From positions 1 to 15,109 of the forward strand of contig JAITKU010000202.1 of NCBI GenBank assembly GCA_031278255.1: DNA of 15,109 nt, written 5' to 3'. Source of the DNA: Eubacteriales Family XIII. Incertae Sedis bacterium. GTDB taxonomy: Bacteria > Bacillota > Clostridia > Peptostreptococcales > Anaerovoracaceae. Shown here piece by piece: positions 1-6,900 of the stretch. The notes under the pieces are model-generated. The model worked only from the letters and a program-made list of their open reading frames with translations. It was not told the origin of the DNA and ran no database searches. Within the stretch, counting starts at the first letter, position 1, and every line of letters starts with the position of its first letter. The translations under genes and the position numbers were made by a program.

Positions 1-53
1 CGCATCGCTCATTATGATACTGCCGTATTGATCATAAAGAGGTGTCAAAGTTC

Positions 54-146
54 TTATTTCGGCTCCGAGCCGAAGGAGCCTTCGCCTATCAACGCGTCCA
101 CATGCCATGAGCCCCACAGCGGTTCGTATTGTTTGATGTCGGTCAT
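54..146 (-). pseudogene. Truncated second Ser/Thr kinase (N-terminal stump, 30 codons)
   Basis: The minus strand encodes 30 residues that closely match the first 26 residues of the large kinase at 3913-7575 (same YEPLWGSW core, then GEGSFG of the ATP-binding loop). They are followed by SEPK and a TAA stop. The start is supported by an AGGAGA-type ribosome binding site about 9 bases upstream, and it begins 36 bases after the PP2C stop, so it is the last member of the minus-strand gene train. Homology is limited to 69-146 against 7498-7575 (78 bases each). The break falls at a near-perfect palindrome (58-74, arms TTCGGCTC/GAGCCGAA). The rest of the kinase is absent as far as the window edge, so the call is a broken paralogue. 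The alternative is a peptide-coding leftover of recombination. An assembly error near the contig edge cannot be excluded. Confidence 0.75.
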
Positions 147-182
147 GCCGCCTGTCTCCTGTTTCGCAAATTCGCTTCCGGT

Positions 183-1382
183 CTATTGTTCCGTCAAATC
201 CAATGTGGAATCGGATATCGACTTCTGCGGCGCGGCGCCGCCATCCTCCGCAGGTACCGGAGGCGCCTTGGGTCGTTCGGCTTCGCCTTCCGGAGACGAC
301 GGGGGCGGCTCGATTTCGTCCTCTGCCGGCGGCCGGGGCCGCAAGTCGTCTCCGGCCGGCTTCATCTCACCCTTCGTCGGGGTTTCGTCCGGCGACGCGC
401 GGTTTTCCGGTTCGTTCACGGTCACCCCGTCGTTCTCCGGGTAGGTCCTCGCATCCGGTTTTTCGATTTCACCGTACCGATGCACGCCGTACAGCGCGAC
501 CGCCGCCGCCAGTACCGCCGCCGCCAGTACCGCCGTCGCCGCCGCGACCGCCAATACGCGTTTCCTTGCCGGAGCCTTTTGCGGGATGGGGCGCGTGGGC
601 CGCAGATCGACGATGACGCAGGTCACGTTGTCCTTGCCGCCGTTTTGCAACGCTTCTTCAACCAGAAGATTCACGGCTTGCTCGGCGGAGCCCGATCCCA
701 ATATTTCGGCCATCCGCTCGTCGCTTACCAAATCCGTAAGGCCATCCGAACAGAGCAGCAATCTGTGCGATTCCGTTCGCGGCAACGGCGGCAGCGGTTC
801 CGCGACCACGATCATCTCATCCTCAAAGATGCCGAGATACTGCGTCAGCTTGTGCCGGTCGCGGCTGCTTCGCGCCTCTTCTTCGGTAAGGACGCCCATG
901 CGAACCTTTTGCGCCGCCAGGGTATGCTCCTGCGAGATCCGCCGCAGCGCCCCGCCTTCGAGCGCGTAAATGCGGGAATCGCCGATGTTGTACGGCTTTA
1001 TCTCGGTTTCCGTAACGACGACAAGCGCGAGCGTTGTGCCGATGCGAGCGGATTTCGCGCGTATCTCGGCACATATCCCGTTGTTTACGCTTGTCACATA
1101 ATCTTGAACAAGCGCGTCGATCTCGCCGGGCGGCGCGGCACGGACGGCCCGCTCCAATTCCGGCGCGGCGCCGGCGGCGGCGTATGACGCGAACTCGCCG
1201 TATTCCTGACCGCCCATGCCGTCAAACACCGCAAACACGCAGGGCGCGTCCGCCTCGCCGGAGGCCGCAAACGGCGCGTCGCGGGTTTCGGGCGTGAGCG
1301 TCAGACCGCCGCAACAGAGGTTGTCCTCGTTGTTTGTGCGGACCTTCCCCATATCGGAACGCGCGGAAAAAGAAATCGTCAT
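183..1382 (-). CDS. PP2C-family Ser/Thr protein phosphatase with one membrane segment
   Basis: Numbered from the upstream GTG (1388), residues 1-262 form a PP2C (PPM) metal-dependent phosphatase domain. The metal and phosphate signatures are visible: RTNNEDN near residue 17-23, VFDGMGG (D56, G57), GTTLAL, NIGDSR (D137), LLCSDG (D215) and GGKDNV (D253). A single transmembrane helix follows at about 277-300 after an Arg/Lys cluster, so the catalytic domain is cytoplasmic. The tail of about 100 residues is outside and rich in Pro, Glu and Asp. ATG at 1382 is preferred because AGGG lies 7 bases upstream; GTG at 1388 is too close to it. It starts 12 bases after the CHAP fusion gene. By family knowledge it would dephosphorylate Ser/Thr kinase targets. 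The likely partners are the kinase at 3913-7575 and its substrates. The tail function is unknown. Confidence 0.93.
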   Translation of the reverse strand: MTISFSARSDMGKVRTNNEDNLCCGGLTLTPETRDAPFAASGEADAPCVFAVFDGMGGQEYGEFASYAAAGAAPELERAVRAAPPGEIDALVQDYVTSVNNGICAEIRAKSARIGTTLALVVVTETEIKPYNIGDSRIYALEGGALRRISQEHTLAAQKVRMGVLTEEEARSSRDRHKLTQYLGIFEDEMIVVAEPLPPLPRTESHRLLLCSDGLTDLVSDERMAEILGSGSAEQAVNLLVEEALQNGGKDNVTCVIVDLRPTRPIPQKAPARKRVLAVAAATAVLAAAVLAAAVALYGVHRYGEIEKPDARTYPENDGVTVNEPENRASPDETPTKGEMKPAGDDLRPRPPAEDEIEPPPSSPEGEAERPKAPPVPAEDGGAAPQKSISDSTLDLTEQ

Positions 1383-1394
1383 ATTCACACCCTG

Positions 1395-2078
1395 TTACAG
1401 ATAGATGAGACCCTTCCAGCCGGAGGATATTCCTTTAAAGGTGTCCACCGATGTTTTCTTCAACATGCCGTCGTCGGCCGAGATTTTGCCGTCGCCGTCA
1501 AGATTGGCTTCCGTGTAGTAGACCGTATCGCCGATCACGTCCTCCACGTACACCACATGGCCGAATGCCCCACCCACAAAGCACGCTATGGAGTCCGCGC
1601 GGATGTCTTGGCCGGTCGGCAAGCCGCTCGTTTCGGCTGTACGCCACCAAGTATTGGCGTCGCCGGAGATACCGTATGTGTTCAGGTTCTTTTCCTCCGC
1701 GCGGTTGCGGACGTACCAGACGCATTGGCCTTTCTTGCCTCCGTTTGCGGTGTAAGCCGTGACATTCGCCACGCGCTGTCCCACGTTCTTGTCCATGGCC
1801 GCGCGCCTGTCCGCCTCCTCCATCTCTTGGATTGCGAAGTTGAGGGCGTCGAAGTAGCGCGCCATGTCCTCGGTGATCGCCGCGGAGATGCTTCTCGTTT
1901 TGTCGAGCCGCAGCGACGCGGCGTCGGCTATATCGCCGCTCCAGGCACCCTGCATCGCGTCGATCAAACCGTTCAGCCGACCGAACAAATCATCCTGCCG
2001 CGTGTTCAAAACGACCAGGCCGTCCCGTATCGCGCGCGCCGCCGCCGTTTCCAATCGTATTAAACTCATACCGATCAC
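1395..2078 (-). CDS. WXG100-CHAP fusion: candidate T7SS-linked peptidoglycan hydrolase
   Basis: Residues 1-95 are helical with a central AWSG turn (W46, G48), the hallmark of the WXG100/ESAT-6 fold. Residues about 105-227 form a CHAP amidase/endopeptidase domain with the expected cysteine in GQCVWY (C119) and histidine in FGHVVYVED (H174), followed by YYTEAN. An EF-hand-like loop, N-x-D-G-D-G-x-I-x-x-x-D, spans residues 192-203 and could bind calcium. There is no Sec signal peptide, which fits export through the T7SS. It may open the cell wall for the apparatus or act as an effector. The GTG start at 2078 overlaps the upstream stop by 4 bases (GTGA) and has AAGGG 5 bases upstream. ATG at codon 4 is the alternative. 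The domain call is firm; the role is inferred. Confidence 0.88.
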   Translation of the reverse strand: MIGMSLIRLETAAARAIRDGLVVLNTRQDDLFGRLNGLIDAMQGAWSGDIADAASLRLDKTRSISAAITEDMARYFDALNFAIQEMEEADRRAAMDKNVGQRVANVTAYTANGGKKGQCVWYVRNRAEEKNLNTYGISGDANTWWRTAETSGLPTGQDIRADSIACFVGGAFGHVVYVEDVIGDTVYYTEANLDGDGKISADDGMLKKTSVDTFKGISSGWKGLIYL

Positions 2079-2404
2079 GCCCGCCCTTCGTAATTGACCG
2101 ATTGCATCTTTGAAATAATGTTTTGCTGCGTACTCTCGAACGCGGCCGCCGAACCGTCCAAGATATTGCCGAGCTCTACCAGAAAGCCTTCTATGCGCTT
2201 GCAGCTCGCCTTGATCCGGTTGACCTCAAGGCTGACCTTGAAGCGGTCCGAGCACTGCCAATTCTCATGTTTGAAGGCGTAGCCCGAGAAGGTATACGCG
2301 TTGCCCATGTGGTGCGCCGCGTCGCGGCTCAGCCGCGCCAGTTCGCGCAGGTCGGCCGTATCCGCGGATATTCGCGTTACATTTCCCCTTGAATTGGATG
2401 CCAT
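2075..2404 (-). CDS. Small helical WXG100-superfamily-like protein (WXC variant)
   Basis: A 109-residue, mostly alpha-helical protein without signal peptide or membrane segment. The centre carries NWQCSDRF (W49), a WXG-like turn with Cys in place of Gly, between an N-terminal helix rich in Ala/Arg/Asp and a long C-terminal helix. Size, charge pattern and position among WXG100 genes indicate a secreted partner or chaperone of the T7SS, perhaps a heterodimer partner for the CHAP fusion that overlaps it. The name of the specific subfamily is not recognised. The ATG at 2404 follows the upstream stop by 4 bases, with a GGGG-containing weak ribosome site inside the preceding gene, so the pair is probably translationally coupled. 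Confidence 0.75.
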   Translation of the reverse strand: MASNSRGNVTRISADTADLRELARLSRDAAHHMGNAYTFSGYAFKHENWQCSDRFKVSLEVNRIKASCKRIEGFLVELGNILDGSAAAFESTQQNIISKMQSVNYEGRA

Positions 2405-2408
2405 CCCG

Positions 2409-2723
2409 TCACCCCGCCGTCTTTCCGAGCCGCGGATCGCTCAACTTGCCCGACAGTTCCAAATCCCAGTCGGACATCGCGGCGGCTGCGGCGTATACGT
2501 CGCCCAGCAGATGCTTCAGCTCATCGGCATAGGTCAGTATCCGCTTCGTCTTGGCGTCGAGAGCGGCCATGAATATCCGCTGCGCCTCATCGTCCCAGAC
2601 ATCGTTCAGTTTGGCTGCGGTCCCGCGTATGTCATCGAATGCACCCTTGATGCTCTCAAGGCAGATCTCCGCGTCGCCGGAGCCGTTCATGAGGCTTGCC
2701 GTGTCCATAATCAGCTTTGCCAT
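2409..2723 (-). CDS. WXG100-like small protein (WDD variant)
   Basis: A 104-residue helical protein starting MAKLIMDT. An AAGGAA ribosome site about 8 bases upstream fixes this start; a longer in-frame upstream extension has no such support and runs through the neighbouring gene. The central turn is DVWDDEAQRIF (W43, with Asp replacing the Gly of WXG), followed by an aromatic/aliphatic helix, as in WXG100 proteins. It has no signal peptide, membrane helix or YxxxD tail. It belongs to a run of six small WXG100-type genes in the same operon and is probably a T7SS substrate, partner or adaptor. The exact function is unknown. Confidence 0.78.
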   Translation of the reverse strand: MAKLIMDTASLMNGSGDAEICLESIKGAFDDIRGTAAKLNDVWDDEAQRIFMAALDAKTKRILTYADELKHLLGDVYAAAAAMSDWDLELSGKLSDPRLGKTAG

Positions 2724-2779
2724 ATCGCAAGTTCCTTTCCGAATCCATGGGTCCGTCCGCTTACGCTCCGCAACGGCGC

Positions 2780-3061
2780 CTAGCTGCCGCCGGCCCTGCG
2801 GTCGGCGTCGCGGTACGTGTTGACAATCTCGTCGAGCATGCCGCACACCCTCGCCGCGCTTTCCTCCAAGCCTTCGATCTGCTTGCGGAAGCTTTGGGTA
2901 AGCGCCGTAAATTGCGACTGCGCGTGCCCGTGCCAGCCGTTCTCCGCCAAGCTCTGCATCTGTCCAAGCCTGTTCTTGGCGGAATCGAGAGCTTTCAGGC
3001 AGGTCCGCAAATCCCGCTTGTCCGATTCGGCGTCTTGGCTGTCTATTAGGATCTGCGCCAT
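2780..3061 (-). CDS. WXG100 family protein with YxxxD tail
   Basis: This 93-residue protein has the classic WXG100 layout: helix, a turn NGWHGHAQSQF with W43-H44-G45, then a second helix. Near the C-terminus it has Y83-R-D-A-D87, matching the YxxxD/E signal used for targeting to type VII machinery in the mycobacterial and related systems. It is the only small protein in this window where I see that motif. The ATG is preceded by GGAAGGGG about 6 bases upstream. It is separated by 39 bases from the upstream small gene and 56 bases from the next. It is likely a secreted substrate, or the signal-bearing half of a heterodimer with a neighbour lacking the motif (inference). Confidence 0.88.
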   Translation of the reverse strand: MAQILIDSQDAESDKRDLRTCLKALDSAKNRLGQMQSLAENGWHGHAQSQFTALTQSFRKQIEGLEESAARVCGMLDEIVNTYRDADRRAGGS

Positions 3062-3100
3062 CGTTCGCCCCTTCCATCGTTTTTTAAAGGTTTTTTTAAT

Positions 3101-3397
3101 TTATGCGAATGTGTTCGGCGTGCCGCGCGCCAAGCGCGCGGCGCATTCCTCGTAGCGCGCGGCGGCGAACATCAGCTTGCCGCTCAAATCGCGGAGGCGG
3201 TAGGCGATGTCGTTCGCCTTGCGGATTGCGGTATCCGTCCGCAGCGCGCAGTCGTCGCTGCGGGAGCGCGCGCCCGCCAATTCGGCGCGGACGCCTTCCA
3301 AGGCGGACGCGATATCGTCCATGGCAAAGGCCAGCCTCTCGTACCGCCTCGCCGCCTCCCACAATGCTTCCGTGTCCACTCGAATCGTCCGCGCCAT
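3101..3397 (-). CDS. Small helical WXG100-like protein lacking the WXG turn
   Basis: A 98-residue protein that is almost entirely helical, Ala/Arg-rich, and has no signal peptide or membrane segment. It keeps the length and two-helix pattern of its neighbours, but the central turn region (about residues 40-52) has no tryptophan. The ATG at 3397 is preceded by a purine-rich GGGGCGG stretch about 10 bases upstream. Its place between two WXG proteins suggests a partner protein for one of them, as non-WXG partners in heterodimers are common. Overlapping frames here are also open because of the GC content, but only this frame has neighbour-like helical composition. Function unknown. Confidence 0.7.
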   Translation of the reverse strand: MARTIRVDTEALWEAARRYERLAFAMDDIASALEGVRAELAGARSRSDDCALRTDTAIRKANDIAYRLRDLSGKLMFAAARYEECAARLARGTPNTFA

Positions 3398-3472
3398 GCA
3401 AAAAACACCGCCCCTTCCGCGAAAAACCGCGAAAAGCGAAACCCGCCGCCCTTCGCCGCACCGCCGGAAATC

Positions 3473-3766
3473 CTACAGCTGATTCATCTTCGCCTTGACG
3501 GCTTCCTCCGCGTTTCGCATCTCCTGCGCCGCCGTAACCATTCGCAGGCGGAAGCTCTCTACATCCTGCGCAAACTTCTTGAACGCGGGTTCGTTGCTGT
3601 TGAAGCTCTGCGTGAACGCGGCGTTGGCCTCGCCCTCCCACTCCGTCGCCACATCGGTGACGAGCTGCCTGATCTGGTTGTAGACGCCCTCGTGCTGGTC
3701 CTTCAGTCCGTTCAGCTTATTGGCCTGCGCCTCAAGGGTCTCCGGTGTGATTCTGATCTTTGCCAT
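3473..3766 (-). CDS. WXG100 family protein (EsxA/YukE-like)
   Basis: A typical 97-residue WXG100 protein. The N-terminal helix (about 8-38) is followed by the turn ATEWEGEANAAF with W43-E44-G45, then a long second helix to the C-terminus. No YxxxD motif is seen. The second of two nearby ATGs (3766) is chosen because a perfect AGGAGG lies 8 bases upstream. The first ATG (3772) is only 2 bases from it. The strong ribosome site, and a preceding 140-bp gap with a candidate promoter, suggest this is the most highly expressed small protein here and the main EsxA-like substrate. It is separated by 75 bases from the next gene. Confidence 0.93.
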   Translation of the reverse strand: MAKIRITPETLEAQANKLNGLKDQHEGVYNQIRQLVTDVATEWEGEANAAFTQSFNSNEPAFKKFAQDVESFRLRMVTAAQEMRNAEEAVKAKMNQL

Positions 3767-3803
3767 TGTCATTTCCTCCTAAGTACCGTTTGCAAATGCG
3801 GTT

Positions 3804-3832
3804 ATTATTCTCAAGCCCTCCGTGCGGCTCAA
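3804..3832 (-). promoter_or_regulatory. Candidate internal promoter before the WXG100 gene cluster
   Basis: On the minus strand a -35-like TTGAGC (3832-3827) and a -10-like AATAAT (3809-3804) are separated by exactly 17 bases. They lie about 38 bases upstream of the EsxA-like start in the only long non-coding gap inside the operon. This would allow the small secreted proteins to be made in excess over the EssC/kinase part. It is a consensus match only. Confidence 0.4.
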
Positions 3833-3883
3833 TGTCTTGTTCCCACTATGACACACGTGCGCGCGGCCGGCAATGGATTTCGC

Positions 3884-3913
3884 GTAAACGGTCGGATTTC
3901 CGCGGGAAACGGT
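3884..3913 (-). promoter_or_regulatory. Candidate LytTR-type operator (two 9-bp direct repeats)
   Basis: The minus strand carries ACCGTTTCC (3913-3905) and ACCGTTTAC (3892-3884), starting 21 bases apart. LytTR proteins bind imperfect 9-bp direct repeats with consensus [TA][AC][CA]GTTN[AG][TG] separated by 12-13 bases. The two copies match 7 and 8 of 9 positions (N counted) with a 12-base gap. They are part of a larger tandem repeat (about 20 bases, 3875-3914) that begins at the kinase stop codon, about 50 bases upstream of the candidate promoter. The LytTR gene of the same operon is the obvious candidate binder. Confidence 0.4.
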
Positions 3914-6900
3914 CACATACCCACGGGAACCTCCATGCTTGCCGAATCGGTCATTTCTCTGCTACCGTCGCTGTAGACACTGTAGACGCTCGCGCTGATC
4001 GTGTACACGCCCGGACCCGCGTTCTGTGCCGCTTTCAAAAGGTCTTGCGTGAAGTCCGGCAGGTTGTTTCCGCTGTACGGCGTTTGGCTCTGATATGTGT
4101 TTGAAAACGCAACCCCGTTGCCGCTGACGGATATGTCGCATTCGTAATGCGTCACGGTCTTTTGCGGTTTTGGTGGCTCATTCACGGTAATGACCGTGTC
4201 CGGCGCGTAAATGACACCGCCAAAGCCGTCTATATAACCGTAATTCACCCGCACGCCGATCGTCGCGACCCCCGCTTTCTTCGCCGTGACCGTTCCGTCT
4301 TGAGCAACCGCGGCGATATCCTCGTTCCCGCTGGTCCAAATGACGGACGGGCCGGGCGTGTCCTTTGGGGAAATCGTCACGGTCAGTTTGACGGTTTCGC
4401 CGACGTTCATCGTGTGAGAAGCGGGGCTGACGGAGGCGGTGGGTGCGGGGTTTACCGCAATGACGGTGACGGAACACACTGCGGTGAGCCCGCCGTCATT
4501 CGTCTTTGCGGTGATCGTCGCGTTGCCCGCTTTCTTCGCCGTCACCGTGCCGCCCGAAACAGAAGCGACGCTCGCGTCGCTCGACGACCACGAAACGCTC
4601 TTGTCCTTCGCGTTGGCCGGGAAGATCTCCGCCGTCAGCTTCTGCACCGTCCCGACGGGTACTTCCAAATGATCGAAATCAAGGAAAATATCCGTTACCA
4701 AGACCCCTTTGTCTTCCCCGACGACGGTGACGACGCAGTTCGCGCTGTGGCCGCCGTCATTCGTCTTTGCGGTGATCGTCGCATTGCCCGCTTTCTTCGC
4801 CGTCACCGTGCCGCCCGAAACAGAGGCGACGCTCGCGTCGCTCGACGACCATGAAACGGTCGTGTCCTTCGCGTTGGCCGGGTAGATCGTCGCCGTCAGC
4901 CTGTGCGACACCCCAACGTCCAGATTCAGATAGTCCGTGCTGAGGGCGATATACGTCACCTTGACTTCGCTTTCTTTGACCGTAACCACGCAAGTCGAGG
5001 TATAACCGCCGTCGCTTGTCTTGGCTGTGATCGTCGCGCTTCCGGCCTTCTTTGCCGAGACGAGGCCCGCAGACGACACCGCCGCGACGGAGCCGTCGTT
5101 CGACGACCACGAAACGGCTTGATTCTTCGCGTTGGTCGGGTACACCGTTGCGGCGAGTCCGAAGCTGTCCCCGGCGTTCATCGTGCGGGACGCGGGGCTG
5201 ACGGAGACGGATGTCACGCGGACTTCGCTTACACTCTCGACTTCTTTGACCGTAACCGCGCAGGTCGAGGTATGGCCGCCGTCGCTCGTCTTGGCCGTGA
5301 TCGTCGCGCTTCCGGCCTTCTTTGCCGAGACGAGGCCCGCGGACGACACCGCCGCGACGGAGCTGTCGCTCGACGACCACGAAACGGCTTGGTTCTTCGC
5401 GTTGGCCGGGTAGACCGTCGCGGTGAGTCCGAAGTTGTCCCCGGCGTTCATCGTGCGGGACGAATGACTGACGAAGACGGCGCTCACGCGGATGTCGGAA
5501 GCGGGCGTTTGCGTCTGCACGGGGGTCGTTTGCGCGGGCGACTGTGCTTGCGTCTGTGCCTGTGCGGTGATTGTCCGCGCGGGCGCGATCTCCCGCTCCG
5601 TTTCCTCCGCCGGGGTCTCTTGCGCGTCATCCTCCGCCTGCGGCAAGGCGGTCAAATCCTCCGGCAGCGTATACAGGGTCACGATTGCCTGTTCGCGCGA
5701 AAAGGCCTCCTTGGGCGCGAAGAGATCCGCACCGACGCCGTTCATGATCTTCCGCGACGCGACGAAATCGACGCTATCCTCGGCCCATTTGGAAATCTTG
5801 CCTTTGTCGGCGAACCGCATATCCGGAGCGCTTGTATCCGCCCCAAAAAGAACCGCTATACGCGTCAGGCAAACCGCCGCCGCCTCGCGGGTCACGGTGG
5901 CGTCCGGATTGAAGGCTCCGTCTCCGCCGCCGCCCATGATTCCGAGCGAGGCTGCGGCGAGGACGCTCTCGTCGTTCGTGTCGGAGAAGGCGAGGGCAAT
6001 GTCCGCGTCTCTTTCGATCAGGAAGGCGGCTATGGTCTTTCCGCTTCGTTTTTCGACATATCGCGTGGCGAGCGCGCTGTACGCTCCGCGCGTGATCGGA
6101 GCGGTGTAGTCCCCGTACAGGCTCGCGGGAACATATCCGTCTTCGATGGCGGACGCCACCGTTTCCTTCGCCCATTTGCTCGCGCCCTCCGCCAAAGCCG
6201 CTGCGTCGTCCGGCGAAACCGCGAACGAAAGCGCGTCTATCGCATTGCCCGCGCCGGCCGTCTCATCGGATGCGAGGTTTCCTCCGCCCCCGCCGTAAAG
6301 CGCCAAGCCGATGCCGACCGCGACGATCAGCAGGGCCGCGACGATCTTGCGCCTGCGTTTCCGCCGCCCGGCCGGCTTCGGCGCTTCGCCCTCGGCCGCC
6401 GCCGCATGCGCCGCGAACACGCCCTCGGTTCCCTCGGTCTTGTCCGCTTCGCGAAAGGCATCCTCCGTAAAATCGGCGGCGAACACGCCCTGCGTTCCAT
6501 CCGTCTTTTCCAAATCCACGGTCGCTTCCGCATCGCCCGAAAACACGCCCGCCGTGCCTTCCGTCCCGAGCGTGCCCTCGCCTGCGCCGTATGCCGCATA
6601 TGCCGCCGCAGAGCCGGCCCCCGCTTCGGCGCGGGCCGGCGCCTCGTAAGCATAGCTCCCGCCGCCCGCGACAAGCTCCAGCGCCTCGCGCATCTCGGTC
6701 GGCGACGCGAAGCGCGCGCTGCGGTCATATGCGCAGGCGCGCAGGACGATATCGGTCAGGGACGGATCAACGCCCGCGAGCGGCGGCAAGGGCTCGCCGC
6801 TCATTCTGCGCCGCAGGGCTTCGTCGCGGCTTTTGGGCGTGATGGCCGCCGGGAAGTCGGGCAGGAAGGGCGTGCGGTTCTTGTTCAGCAAGCGGTACAT

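Noticed and set aside
43..48. TTGACA (minus strand) as a -35 box past the kinase stump
   Set aside because: The sequence 17 bases downstream is CGGCAG, not a -10; no promoter is supported.
3398..3472. Terminator between the EsxA-like gene and the next small gene
   Set aside because: There are TTTTCGCGG direct repeats and short T-runs but no GC stem immediately followed by a T-run.
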